Source: Cordilura impudica (taxonomy: Eukaryota > Arthropoda > Insecta > Diptera > Scathophagidae). From it: a stretch of DNA of 64,000 nt. Numbering within the stretch: position 1 is the stretch's first letter; each line of letters opens with the position of its first letter. Both the position numbers and the translations under genes were made by a program. The notes below the pieces were generated by a model that was not told the origin of the DNA, made no database searches, and worked only from the letters and a program-made list of their open reading frames with translations. Of this stretch, positions 42,811 to 53,965 are shown piece after piece. The stretch is from the NCBI GenBank assembly GCA_963682025.1, contig OY821521.1, positions 97,834,854 through 97,898,853 on the forward strand, read 5' to 3'.

Positions 42811-43311
42811 AAAACTTAAAAAATGCTTTTAGATGGTGGCAACATTTCATAACGGCTAAACCAGGATATGTAGGACTTTGAAATTGATATCAATTCATAT
42901 TTAGGTCTAAACTAACAACTTCATAAACTTGAAAAATGTTTAACCACGCCCCAAAGGGTTAAATATGGAAAAGCATATACAAAAGCTGTTGTTTGTTTTT
43001 TGATACGTAAAATCAATTCTGATTTAAATTTATTATTTAAAAGGCCGACAATTCAATAAGCGTTAATTTTAAATTAAATTCGTTCGATTTATAGCATTCA
43101 CTACGTTTTGACATCATTATAATAAATGATATAAAAATATAATTGTATATTTGAATTAGGTTCTGACTTTTTGGAAAAGTATTTTGAGCAAATCTGCAAA
43201 ATCTGCAATAATTTATAAATGTTTATTTTATTGTTCGACATAAGGTCATTAAAAATATATAATCTGTTATTTTTTTTTTATTGAAATTGAAATATTGATT
43301 AAAAATTGGCC
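42811..43311. other. Intergenic stretch, nothing recognised
   Basis: No supported feature. Confidence 0.35.
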
Positions 43312-43392
43312 GAAGATGATCAACAAAGATGATTGAAATATTGATTTAGCAATTTTTAATCAATATTTCAATCATCTCTGTTGATCATCTTC
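43312..43392. repeat. Near-perfect 35-bp-arm hairpin
   Basis: Arms 43312-43346 and 43358-43392 pair with a single mismatch around an 11-nt loop (TAGCAATTTTT). Each arm contains GATGATTGAAATATTGATT. A related AAATATTGATTAAAAATTGG stands just outside, so a larger, partly lost palindrome is possible. Confidence 0.85.
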
Positions 43393-43768
43393 AGGTAAAT
43401 AGATAATTCGTCTTATTCCAGTGGCGATTATCAAAAATATCAAACTATTTAATAGCTTTCTATTATCTCTTAATGGTAATTTTAATTTAAAAATTTTATA
43501 ATTAGTTTAATAATTAAAATTAATAATTTAAAACTAAAATAATTTAAAACTGCGATGATTAAAAAAGTTGTTTTTTTTAGGAAAAACCTGGAAATCTGTT
43601 CGCTACATGAAAAATCTATGAAAAAAATTTATAAATCTGTGCATATATCATAGCAACATTGGTTCTGTTATTTATTATCGTAGTATCGATATTATCGAAA
43701 TTATATTTTTGTCCGATTAAACCGTTTACAGAATATCGATATTGTAATCACCACATGGATATCACTCA
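43393..43768. other. Intergenic stretch, nothing recognised
   Basis: No supported feature. Confidence 0.35.
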
Positions 43769-45050
43769 TTGTTCATGCCTAAATTTCGATTACTCAATAA
43801 CAATACCTCCCACGGTGCCAGTCTATGGATCAACTATAAATATTATCTGAATGTTCTAAATGAAATACTACATATAGTGGTGCAGAAGAAAGCTTTGGCA
43901 ACGGCAATCAGAATAAAGGGAGAGAAACCTATAACCAGGCTTTATGAAGGGCAATGGAACCGGTTGAGCCAAGTTAATGATTACTCCCTCCTAGATTGCC
44001 CCATGGACAGAGCTGAGAAGAAGTATGATTTCAGGAAAACTTTACTACGGAACTTAGCAATAAGAGAGAATGGAGCGGTTTAAATACAGCATATTCTCTA
44101 AGAGAAGATACAATCAAATGGTACACAGATGGGTCAAAAACCGAAAGTGGAACAGGGGCGGGAGTCTTCGGGCCTAGAACCAAATACTTCGAGCCAATGG
44201 GAATACATACGAGCATTTTCCAAGCAGAGATTTACGCCATCGATAGATGTGCACAAATCAACTTGAACAGGAAGTACAAAAGAAGAAACATAACCATACT
44301 ATCAGACAGTCAAGCTGCTATTCGAGCACTAGGCTCCTATGAAGTAGACTCTAAGCTAGTATGGGACTGTCTGCAGAAGCTAAATGAGCTAGGTAAACAC
44401 AACAAGGTTAGCCTTTGTTGGGTCCCGGGACACGTTGGGATTCAGGGCAATGAGCAAGTTGATGAACTTGCCAGAAGGGGAGCTTCCACAAAATTAATAG
44501 GGCCGGAACCATTTTGTGGAATAGGAAAAGGAGTATAGGAAGGAGTACTCAGGGAACATGAAAATTGTGTTAGAAGGGAATTTTTCTCGAGCCACTTGGG
44601 CTTAAGGCAATCCAAAATGTTGTTGGGTGGCTACAACAAGAAGAGATTTGGGTCGTGCATTGGATTGTCAAAGAACGGTCTGAGAATACTAGCCGGGATT
44701 CTAACTGGTCACTGCAGGCTCAGGGAACATATGAGCAGGTTGGGAATTGTAGCAAACCCTATCTGCAGATTCTGTGATGAGGAAGCCGAATCACCAGAGC
44801 ACACACTTGGGAACTGTGGAGCGCTAATGCACAAAAGGAAACAGCATCTGGGTTCCTTCCAGATACTAGGTAGCGACATAAAATTACTAGAACCAACAAA
44901 CATCCTCGGATTCCTGAGGGCTTCAGGGTTGGATAAGAGTTTATAGGGACAACCTATTAGCAGAGGGCAGTACAATAGATCACTTTGGTCGCAGTACTTC
45001 GAACACCTCTTTATACAATACAATACAATACAATACAAAACAATACAAAT
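43769..45050 (+). mobile_element. 5'-truncated non-LTR retrotransposon with (CAATA)n tail
   Basis: It contains the end of the reverse-transcriptase region, an RNase H domain and a C-terminal Cys/His motif, and finishes in a TACAATACAATACAATACAA-type tail at 45013-45049. An RNase H domain with a short-unit tail indicates an I/LOA/Jockey-group element. The left boundary is approximate. Confidence 0.8.
43840..44943 (+). pseudogene. Non-LTR polyprotein, RNase H and C-terminus
   Basis: The end of the RT/thumb reads LHIVVQKKALATAIRIKGEK. After a frameshift near 44080 the RNase H frame is open: YTDGSKTESGTGAGVFGP (first D), SIFQAEIYAIDRCAQ (E), ITILSDSQAAIRALGSYEV (second D) and LCWVPGHVGIQGNEQVDELA (last D). 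All four catalytic acidic residues are present. A TAG at 44536-44538 breaks the frame, which otherwise continues with ILTGHCRLREHMSRLGIVAN and CRFCDEEAESPEHTLGNC, the usual C-terminal zinc-knuckle-like motif. It ends at 44944-44946. Decay is mild compared with neighbours. Confidence 0.85.
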
Positions 45051-45197
45051 GAAATACTTTTTATTTTACTTATTACGAATTACATAGAACATCTGCATAA
45101 ATGTGAATAGTCTTCAAAATACCAACAACCACCACTTGACCACATATATAGACTCAGTACTTAATTTTAGATTAACCGAAATAAAATATTAAAAAAA

Positions 45198-45974
45198 AAC
45201 AAGTAAGAAAATTATAGTCGGTCTAGACCGACTATACGATACCCTATACCATGCGTTCAGAAACCCTATCTCTTAGGCTAAACTAACTGGACATTGAAAA
45301 TAAGCAAAAACCAAATTTGAGTGGGATTTTTATTAATTTTTTTGGCTGCAGATATGAAAAAGTTCATATCGGATGCTATATCTATAAAGGGACTAGGTCC
45401 AAATATGGACCGATCCTGATCATGTTTGGTAAAGTCTCTTGCATTTTGCAAAAATATGTACAAACAAAATTTGAGAAGAATCAGTGCAATATTTTTGTTT
45501 TTTAATAGATTTAAGTGAAGATCGGGAAGCAGCTATATATGGGGTCAAAGGTCTCATTTTTGGACTACTCATTAGTGGATGTAATGAACGCATACAAACC
45601 CAATTTGAGTAAGATCTATATGACAATTTGGATCTTATGGCAATTTATGTCGATTTCATATGGGTAATTTGTATGGGGGCTAGGTCTGAACATGGACAGA
45701 TTCTCACCAATTTCAATAGTGTTCATCCCATGGCCGATAAAAGCTTATATACCAAATTTCGTCAAAATATATTCATATTTGCGACCTGCAGTTTGATTAC
45801 AAGCTTTACATGGACACACAGACGGACGGACGGACGGACATTGTTAAATCAACTCAGAAAGTGATTCTGATTCGATCGGTATAATTAAAGATGGGTCTAG
45901 GTCAAATATTTTTGGTTGTTACAAACAGCAGCACAAAGTCATTATACCCAAACCACATAGTGGTATAGGGTATA
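45198..45974 (+). repeat. DINE-like repeat (family A), full length
   Basis: Both ends are intact, and the GGTCTAGACC palindrome is perfect. The (GGAC)n tract is at 45821-45838. It is very similar to 26337-27127 apart from a small central deletion near 45548. Confidence 0.85.
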
Positions 45975-46689
45975 AATACAGTCAATTACATCGACTAACA
46001 AACAAAATCCCAAGAATATAAAAATAAAACGTTTACTTGATATGAACGTTGCTACGCTGAAAAAAATTCATGCATATTGTTTCCGCTCAAACATCAACTC
46101 TGGCTCGATCTTAATCAGTAACTAAACGTATAATAAAAATAAAACATACATATGCACTCATTTTAAACACAATTAACTAAAAAATAAATGAGCTAAGAAA
46201 TAATGAACTATCGAAGGGAAGATGAATGGCAGAAATAAAGAAAAACAACGTAAAGAACAGGAGATACTCGCAGATTTTCAAGATGTGATCATTGCCATAA
46301 TATGACAATGACATTGACAATAAAGTTTGTTAAGTAACTGTGTATTTTTAGGATTTCATTTAGCAGCGATGTAAAATATGGTGTTTGATAGCCCCGTGGC
46401 ACTCTCAATTCTATCCATCTTCAGTCCACATTTAGTGACATTATTATATTTAAGTATAAAGCACAGTATTGTGTTCAACAAAAGAAACAAATTCCATAAC
46501 AAATTTTAAATTAAGTTATTAATTGATCATCAATAAAAGAGTGTGCTCATCACACCAAAAAGTAAAATGACGCCATCGAAATGCATATGGAAGAGTTCCG
46601 CGAAAAAATTATCCGTAAAAGTAGTAAAATCTCACAATTTTAATGCAGATGAAAGTACTGGTCGTACACCATCAAAAGTATACACAAAT
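45975..46689. other. Intergenic stretch, nothing recognised
   Basis: No supported feature. Confidence 0.35.
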
Positions 46690-47410
46690 TTTATTTAATC
46701 GATCGACTCATAATCACTTTCTGAATCGATTCAGCGGTGTCCGTCTGTCTCTCTGTTTGACTGTCTGTCTGTATGTTCATGTAAACCTTGCAGTTGATCT
46801 GCAGGTTACAAATATGAATTGTGATGAAATTTGTTTATAAGTTCTTGTCGGCAATTGGAAATTGGTGAAAATCGGCGCATGTTCAAGCTTAGCCACCATA
46901 TAAAATTCCCCTACGATATGGACTTATATTTGGAATTCACCAGGGTCCGGACCATGGTGTGTACGCGGTCCCAACATTAAGATGGCGTGCCCCACGGTCG
47001 GGAGGGGTGTGTAAGTGTGAGGCGGGTGTTCGGTCATAAAAAAAGAACCAGACTATAATATACATAGGTATCGCATAAATTTGGTGTATGTGTGCTTATT
47101 ACATCCATTAATCAGTACTCACTGTATGACCATTTTTAGTCATAGTCCCCCTATAAAGCTATTTTCCTGATCTTTACTTAATTCTACCGAAAAACAAAAA
47201 TAATGAATAGATTTTGCCAGATTTGGTTTATATTAGCTTATTTAGAAAATTAAGTTACTTTCCAAAATATGACCATGATCGGTCTAATTTTTTACCAAGC
47301 CCCATTCAAATAGCATCAGATATGAACTTGTTCGATACTCATGTTATGTGGCATCGCATAGTAGTCTATTTGTCTTACTTTTTCTATATTAAATATATAG
47401 AAATTTTTCC
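46690..47410 (-). repeat. Degenerate DINE-like repeat (family A) with an insert
   Basis: The minus-strand family A order is preserved: the (GTCY)n tract at 46740-46771, GCAGGTTACAAATATGAAT, GAAATTGGTGAAAATCGG, then after an insert ATCCATTAATCAGTACTCA and TTTGGTTTATATTAGC. The 5' end is lost near 47410. Confidence 0.65.
46935..47060. other. G+C-rich insert in the degenerate repeat
   Basis: About 125 bp far richer in G and C than its surroundings (CCAGGGTCCGGACCATGG, GCGTGCCCCACGGTCGGGAG, GAGGCGGGTGTTCGG), ending in an A-run. There is no B box or ORF. It could be a SINE of unknown head or a fragment of a G+C-rich gene. Confidence 0.5.
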
Positions 47411-47589
47411 TTTCTTGTATTAATAGATTCAATTTTGTCATAACTCTCCTTAATTGAACCCTTTAAAGTCAAAAATGGCTTTATTCAGCGATGAATTAAT
47501 ATTAATATTAAAATAATTTCAAATATGGATATACATATTTCACAACACCGACAGTAATATCGATCATTTTCTTAGTAAAGAGAATTTAC

Positions 47590-47875
47590 AAGAACATAGA
47601 GTTTTGTTAGCTGTTCGACCTGATAACGATACGAAATACGCTTGGAAGCTTGTGAAGGATTATTTTGTTGCTTGGTCGGCTAAAAAGCCAGACTACAATG
47701 CCATTGAAAATGTATTTTTAAATTTCAAACGTATTGTCGGTGGTCAGAATTTTAAACCACTAAGATCGAATTAGGAACGCATTCTGAGAAATAGATAAAT
47801 AAAGTTCGCACTCTAGAGGACGTTGAAATACCGTCAACGAAACGTCGAGTGAAAAGGATGTAATAATTTGAGTTT
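47590..47875 (+). pseudogene. Tc1-like transposase, D2-E fragment
   Basis: The plus strand reads PDNDTKYAWKLVKDYFVAW, then KKPDYNAIENVFLNFKRIVG. These are the D-N-D-P-K-H and S-P-D-L-N-P-I-E-N-V-W blocks in decayed form, retaining the second aspartate and the glutamate. Stops follow at 47772 and 47793. Nothing upstream of the second aspartate was recognised. Confidence 0.7.
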
Positions 47876-48215
47876 TTATTTTATTCTTAATATTTAATTG
47901 ACCATAATTAGCCCGTGAAATAAAATCTAATAAATAAACTATTGGTTATAAAATAAATCTTGATAAATATTTTTGTTGACATTACTTTTGCTGTTTCTTT
48001 TGCACAAACCTGTACTGCAATGACAGTACTGTGTCCAAATGAAGCGGTGGCTTTTCAAACTAAACTTCGCGGGTTTATTGATTTGGTCAGATAACACTGT
48101 GCAATAGTACTTAGTAAAACTGCGTATATAGTAAAACCGTGTTGTCTGATCTTTTCACCTTTTTAAAGTTTTAAGGATATAAAAATTTCTAAATATGTAT
48201 TTAAATATTTTTGCC
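47876..48215. other. Intergenic stretch with a small hairpin
   Basis: GGTCAGATAACACTGTG (48088-48104) pairs imperfectly with CCGTGTTGTCTGATC (48137-48151). Otherwise nothing is recognised. Confidence 0.4.
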
Positions 48216-48324
48216 CATCAGTTTATTTATTTAATTTATTTAACTGGATTATCAAGGCCCCAACATAGTAAGGTAATATAGGCCATTTAGCATTACATTT
48301 TATATAACAATCTAGCCTACTACA

Positions 48325-48697
48325 TCTATAATATTAATAGGCAAGGCAATTTCTTGTGACCGATGTAAGTTTCGCAGTTTTACTCCTATTTTGATAAGAA
48401 ATTTATCATTTGAAAGGAATTTCTTATTATCTGTTCACCAGGTTTTCAGTTTTTAGCTTCTGGAAAATTTTTTTGGAGTTATGATCGCTTAAAATTGCTA
48501 CTAACATATGCATAAAATTATGCAATGCTATGTGTGTGTTTATTAAATTTGTTAATGTGTTTGTGTTAATGTCTTTAGTTTGTTTTCTTCATGTAAAATG
48601 AGTTGAATTGTGAAGCATACCTTTAGGGTCTTTAATAAATGAAAAAATTAAATGTCTTAGAATATGCACTTGAATTTCGAGTGCTGGAATCTGCTAG
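48325..48697 (+). mobile_element. Short non-autonomous Helitron, copy 4
   Basis: The 5' TCTATAATATTAATAGGCAA at 48325 follows an A. The 3' hairpin (GCACTTGAATTTCGAGTGC) precedes CTAG at 48694-48697. The right neighbour is C rather than T. It sits in the 3' untranslated part of the non-LTR element and is the only copy in plus orientation. Confidence 0.85.
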
Positions 48698-48769
48698 CCT
48701 CTATTATAGATCAAAAACGAGTTAAACAAATTTATTTCATTTATAATTTTTTTATCGATTTGGAATTCA

Positions 48770-49100
48770 TACATATTCTTTAGTTCAGATTTCAATATCA
48801 TTTATACTATATATTAGTAGTTAATCATATATTTTAGTCGTTCATCAATAAATATATTGTAAACGTTGATTATTTCACCGCAATCACAAAGCGGTGGATC
48901 AGTTCTCTCTAAAATATGTCTTTGGGAGAATAAGCAATCTGTTAAGGTTAATAAAATCTGTTTTGGAGTAAATGGGTGTTTTAAATATATGCAAGATATT
49001 TTTTATATAATTTGGTTTGGTTATTATTTTGCAACATGTCGTGTCATGTCATCAAATATATATTTTCTTGTTTTTTGTTGTTGATTGACTGTTTGTATGT
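48770..49100 (-). pseudogene. Non-LTR C-terminal Cys motif region
   Basis: The minus strand reads KHPFTPKQILLTLTDCLFSQ then RHILERTDPPLCDCGE. The order H-x-x-x-L-x-R-x-x-P-P-x-C-x-C-G-E is the conserved tail of Jockey/R1-type polyproteins after RNase H. Stops occur near 49020. Confidence 0.75.
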
Positions 49101-49102
49101 AA

Positions 49103-49804
49103 TATTTGTATTTTACTTTCGGCTACTCAGTCTCTTTTGCGTGTTATGCGAAATAAAACAAAGTTTTAGTTTCCATAATTTTCCCAACGTTTCGCTGGTT
49201 TATTTCCAGCATCATCACGGGTATATATTTTTTATTTAATTTGTAAACCAAGTGGTGACATCTTAATTCTAATTAGTTTTTTATATCACATCAATTTTAA
49301 ATACATTAAACATGTTTTAAACATTTTTTAAACTTAGAATTACGTATCATTGCACTAATTAATTAATTTTTATTTAAAACAGTGGCATAGCTTGCACTGA
49401 TGTTGACGGTGTCGGTGTCAACCGACATAGCTTGCACTGATGTTGTCGGTGTCAACCGACATAGCATGCACTGATGTTGTCGGTGTCGGTGTCAACCGAC
49501 AACATCAGTGCAAGCTATGCCACTGTTTTAAATAAAAATTAATTAATTAGTGCAATAATACGTAATTCTAAGTTTAAAAAATGTTTAAAACATATTTAAT
49601 GTAATTAAAATTGATGTGATATAAAAAACTAATTAGAATTAAGATGTCCCCACTTGGTTTACAAATTAAATAAAAAATATATACCCCTGATGATGCTGGA
49701 AATAAACCAGCGAAACGTTAGGAAAATTATGGAAACTAAAACTTTGTTTTATTTCGCATAACACGCAAAAGAGACTGAGTAGCCGAAAGTAAAATACAAA
49801 TATA
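49103..49804. mobile_element. 0.7-kb foldback element with hammerhead-like core
   Basis: Two arms of about 305 bp (49103-49409 and 49496-49804) are inverted copies with roughly 3% mismatch. The centre holds three units of 34-40 bp (CATAGCTTGCACTGATGTTG then (T/A)CGGTGTC...CAACCGA). Each arm, read outwards from the centre, contains C/GTGATGA, a 5-bp GCTGG/CCAGC stem-loop, and GAAAC (49687-49716; mirror at 49190-49218), the spacing of a hammerhead ribozyme core. The flanks TTGATTGACTGTTTGTA and CTAATTGAATGTTTGTA (49081-49097 and 49810-49826) look like a diverged 17-bp target duplication in the host non-LTR. Penelope-like elements carry hammerheads and inverted terminal repeats, so a Penelope-derived origin is plausible (inference). 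No protein is encoded. Confidence 0.8.
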
Positions 49805-50030
49805 TTTTCTAATTGAATGTTTGTAGTCTAAGGATTGATATTTAAAATCAGTTGATATATTTTCCTTTAAGGAGGCTTTGGCAAGATTGTCCGCTGTTTC
49901 GTTTTCGTGTATATTTAAGTGGCTTGGTATCCACAGAAGGCTAATTTTATTGTCAGGTAGATTTGTAATTGTTGCTCTAATTTGTTAAATGATTTTATTG
50001 TCACTATACACATTCAATCAATAAAGTTTG
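49805..50030 (-). pseudogene. Non-LTR RNase H, C-terminal half
   Basis: The minus strand reads VYSDNKIIxQIRATITNLPD, then KISLLWIPSHLNIHENETAD, then NLAKASLKENIS. The W-I-P-S-H...N-E-x-A-D-x-L-A-K block includes the last RNase H aspartate. It continues the fragment that ends at 53020. Confidence 0.8.
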
Positions 50031-50243
50031 TATGCAAACTGTAACTCAAAGTTCAATTTAATATATTTCGCACACCCTGTGTTACCTTGGCGTCTCTATT
50101 TTTCTGTTTTGTTGTTTCTTATGTTAGCTCCAGCATCTAGTTAGAAAAATTGGTTTTTAAAGCACCGTTAGATTTGCAAGCAATTGTTTTTCTGATTGAT
50201 GTAAAATTTTTTGTTATATATTTGGAAAAAGAATACATTAAAA
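50031..50243. other. Unassigned insert between element fragments
   Basis: About 210 bp between the RNase H fragment and the family A repeat. No feature recognised. Confidence 0.3.
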
Positions 50244-51030
50244 AACAAGTAAGAAAATTAATGTCGGTCTAGACCGACTATACGATACCCTATACCATGC
50301 GTTTAGAGACCCTATCTCTAAGGCCCAACTAACTGGATATAGAAAATAAGCATAAACCAAATTTGAGTGAGATTTTTCTTAATTTTTTTGGCTGCAGATA
50401 TGAAAAAGTTCATATCGGATGCTATATCTAAATGGGGACTAGGCCCGAAAATGGACCGATCCTGACCATGTTTGGTAAAGTCTCTTATATTTTGCAAAAA
50501 TATATACAAAAAAAAATTTTTGAGAAGAATCAGTGCAATATTTCTGTTTTTTGATAGATTTAAGTGAAGATCGGGAAGCATCTCTATATGGGGCCTATGA
50601 CTAAGAGTTTCCATAGGGATCATCTTTGGACTACTGATTAATGGATATAATCAACACGTACAAACCCAATTTGAATAAGATTTATATGATAATTTGGATC
50701 TTATGGCAATTTATGTTGATTTCATAGGGGTCATTTGTACCGGGGGCTAGGTCTGAACATTAACCGGTTCTCCCCAATAGCTTTCATCCTGTGTCTGATG
50801 AAAGCTTATATACCAAATTTCATCAAAATATATTCATATTTGCGACCTGCAGTTTAATTAAAACTTTACATGGACACACAGACGGACGGACGGACACCGT
50901 TAAATCGAATCAGATAGTGATTCTGATTCGATTGGTATAATAAAAGATGGGTCTAGGTCAAATATTTTTGGTAGTTACAAACGGCAGCACAAAGTCATTA
51001 TACCCAAATCACATAGTGGTATAGGGTATA
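50244..51030 (+). repeat. DINE-like repeat (family A), full length
   Basis: Both ends present; the palindrome GGTCTAGACC is intact. The (GGAC)n tract at 50882-50895 is shorter than in other copies. It abuts the Tc1 remnant. Confidence 0.85.
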
Positions 51031-51031
51031 A

Positions 51032-51717
51032 ATGCATGAAATGTCACCACGGGGCAAAGAATTGTCTTCGGGTCTCAAAGAAGTGATAATAAAGCTCAAC
51101 CTGGAGCACCAAACTCAGAGACCAATTGCCGAAATGGTTGTAAAAAGTCATGCAACCGTCCAAAAAACAATAGAAAGGTACATATCTGGTCGGCCAAACA
51201 TATTTACACCCAGTGATAAACGAATTATAGTGCGAAAGGTGCAAAAAAATGCAAAAATTTCTGCACCAAAATTACAGATGGAAATTGAAAATGAGGTGGG
51301 AAAAGTCTGTAGTACATAAACAATTCGTAATGTACTCATTCGGCTGGATACCATGGCGTCAAATCCGCAAAAAGCCGTTTGTAAGCCCTATTAACCGCAA
51401 AAAGAGATTCTTATTCGCAAAAAAATATGAAACAGCCGCGCAAAGCTTTTGGAACACCATTTTTTTTCGGACGAAAGTAAATTCAATATCCACGGAACAA
51501 ATGGACGAGCCAAGGTATGGCGAATACCCAATTCTGAGATTGAGCCAAAAAAACATGATGGGCAAAGACGACTTGAAAAAGGTCCTTATAGAAGAGTGGG
51601 AGAAAATATCACCAACCGTTACCGCGTACCTGGTGTCGTCGATGCAAAACCATCTAAAAGCGGTCTTAACAAATAAAGGCTTTCCAACTAAGTACTGTTT
51701 AACCTACGAAAAAAATT
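51032..51717 (+). pseudogene. Tc1-like transposase with internal deletion
   Basis: MHEMSPRGKELSSGLKEVII opens the DNA-binding region. ISGRPNIFTPSDKRIIVRKV is the second helix-turn-helix with its GRP motif. After frameshifts, HHFFSDESKFNIHGTNGRAK carries the first aspartate and RAKVWRIPNSEIEPK follows. The sequence then jumps to LKKVLIEEWEKISPTVTAYL and AVLTNKGFPTKY, so the second aspartate and glutamate blocks have been deleted. The 5' terminal repeat is not visible because the family A repeat abuts the start codon. Confidence 0.85.
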
Positions 51718-51854
51718 AATTACCTTTTGTTGACCTACATTTGCATATATACTTTTTTGACATATTTTTTAGGATATTATTGCTTAAGTTGTTATTTGAA
51801 GACGTTAAGTTTCTCTTTGTTTTTTTTTTTTTTTTTTTGTTTTTTTTCTCAATA

Positions 51855-52905
51855 GTGAAACAGATTTATAATGATTGGGGAATTAAAATTAATGCATCAA
51901 AATGTGAAGCAATTTCTATTCGCAATGGTTCAGGTAAATGCAGGAACTTTGTTGTTCCTGAAACTAAGACTTAAGTCTCTTCCTCGAAGGGACTGAAATT
52001 CCATTTAGAGAAAATCTAAAATATCTTGATATATCATTTAATACGCTTTTGAAGTTTAATAAGCATGCATGACAAGTGATTAAAAAAACATATAAAATTA
52101 TTGGCACGTTTTCTAAAATTTTGCATAATAAAGATTTACCAATAACAACAAAATTGTTATTAACAAAACCAGCACAAACCTGTTTTTTATATGGATTCCC
52201 AATTTGGTTTAATTTATCACCGATAATTGTTAAGGAATTGGAAATTTTAGAGCGTAAAGTTTTAAGGTGCTGTATTGGAAAATATTTTGAATCTTTATCC
52301 GAACGTTTTTCGAATTTCTTTTTTTATAATGAATCAAATATTACACCCATTGTCGGTGATATTTTAAAGAGGTTTATACTAAGAATATCTAATCATGAAA
52401 ACAAATATGTTAAAGATATTTTTAATTCTCAACAAGACTTTAACTGGACAAATATTAATTATTTGTCTCCTATTGGTTACATGAATGAAGAATGTATTCG
52501 CTCTGAGTTATCTGTTTCTTTATGTCCCAATTCTTATAGGAAAAGTACTCCTGGTACTCATAGGGGTTGAATTTACCCTTTCTAAATTTATTTTCAGTTT
52601 TGCGTTTGTTTTTGTTTTCTTTTTTTTTTTTTTAATTAGTATCTAATGTTAGGTTTAAGTTAGTTTTAAGTTAATTTTAAGAGATACACTCTCCTGCTAT
52701 GTAAGCCCCAGGAGCAAGGACGTTGAAATTAAAATAGTTTGTTACACAATTTTCACTATATATTGAAAGCATGGCTGCAATTCCACAAATATTGTATTTA
52801 AGATATTACACTATAGTCTTAAGCTATCTTTTATTATTGTTGCTGCATCATTATATTGTAGAAAAAAAGACTCAATAAATTTAAACTTTAACTTTACCTT
52901 TGTTT
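51855..52905 (+). mobile_element. 5'-truncated non-LTR retrotransposon, RT C-terminus and 3' UTR
   Basis: Coding begins VKQIYNDWGIKINASKCEAI (RT block after the catalytic loop). It continues past a stop near 51975 with EIPFRENLKYLDISFN and, in frame 52076-52570, LPITTKLLLTKPAQTCFLYG, FPIWFNLSPIIVKELEILER and KVLRCCIGKYFESLSERFS, the RT thumb segment. It stops at TGA 52568. About 330 bp of 3' untranslated sequence follows, ending near AATAAATTTAAACTTTAACT. There is no RNase H, unlike the surrounding element. It lies opposite in strand to the host non-LTR, so it is a later insertion. T-runs at 51820-51850 precede it. Confidence 0.75.
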
Positions 52906-52909
52906 CGAA

Positions 52910-53965
52910 ATAAAATCTTCAATATTTTCTTTATAAAATTAGTTTTTCTTTCATTGTTGTACAGTGAATATATATTTTTTGATGATATATTTAAGTATAT
53001 GCTACTCGCTTACAACAAACTTAATTGACTGACTGTATGTCTTGCAATCCTTCTAACGCACTTTTACTGTCAACTAAACTAAAACCCGCATTTTTGGTCC
53101 ATATTTTCAAGGCTTTCTATACATGTTTTGATGGCCGATAACTCAGAAGAGTAGTTAGGAATACGTTTATTTAGGACAAGATGTTCACCAATAACTGCAA
53201 ATCCCGCTTTCTCATTCATAACAGAACCATCAGTATAAAATTTAAAATGGCTTGACAATATGGCAGAGAAAAATCTATATTAATATCTGAAAGGCAGAAA
53301 GGAGCAGTATGAGGGAAACTCCTATTTTCGATATTGTCTGTGTTGATACTGTAGTAGGAAATTATTTTTTTAAATTCTGACACCTTTTACATAAAAAGGT
53401 TGAAATTTTGGATTTTTTAATTGGAGCTGGTAGAGTTTTTCTCTATTTGTGATCTTTTCATATAAGGAATAATTTTTTAAAGAGTAAATTTTCAAAATGT
53501 AATTGAGTTAAAACTTTAATCTTCTCAAATATAATGGAGGACATGAAGATATAACTTGTATGCCATTAGCTGGGCTGGTTTTAAAGGCTCCAATAGAAAT
53601 CCTTATTCCAGTATTTAAAATTGGATCGAGTACCATCATTTGTTTTTTTTTTAGCAGAGGAGTAAATAATCGATATATAGTCTTTAGTTGGAAGGAAAAT
53701 AGAGCATAATATTTTGAGAAGTATTTGCGGGTCAGAACCGTATTGGGAACATCTTAATATTTTTTTGATATTACGTTTAGAGTTGGCCTTAGCTTTTATG
53801 TTTTGAATGTTAGTTTTTTATCAAAAGAAATGCCTAAGAATTTGTGCGCATCCAAAAAATTTTTACCGTATAGGTTAAGGGTTAGTCTGGAAAATTTAAT
53901 TGCAACAGTTTTCCCGTCATGGAACTGAAATCCACTTGCATCATGCCAAACATCGAGTTTATTTA
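52910..53965 (-). pseudogene. Non-LTR RT thumb and first half of RNase H
   Basis: The minus strand gives KLDVWHDASGFQFHDGKTV, NFLDAHKFLGISFDKKLTFK, DPILNTGIRISIGAFKTSPA and SCPPLYLRRLKF (RT C-terminal motifs). RNase H follows: FYTDGSVMNEKAGFAVIGEH (first D), NYSSELSAIKTCIESLEN (E) and VDSKSALEGLQDI (second D). Several frameshifts and stops. The next RNase H residues are displaced to 50030. Confidence 0.8.

Larger units (their letters stand above)
48216..53965 (-). mobile_element. Jockey-like non-LTR retrotransposon broken up by later insertions
   Basis: Coding pieces on the minus strand occur in protein order from high to low coordinates: end of RT (53965-53470), start of RNase H (53260-53020), end of RNase H (50030-49805), C-terminal Cys motif (49100-48770), and a 3' end with an AATAAATTAAATAAATAAAC tail near 48240-48216. 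Later arrivals are a Helitron (48325-48697), a foldback element (49103-49804), a family A repeat, a Tc1 remnant and a second non-LTR. The 5' end is truncated within the RT domain. Confidence 0.75.
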
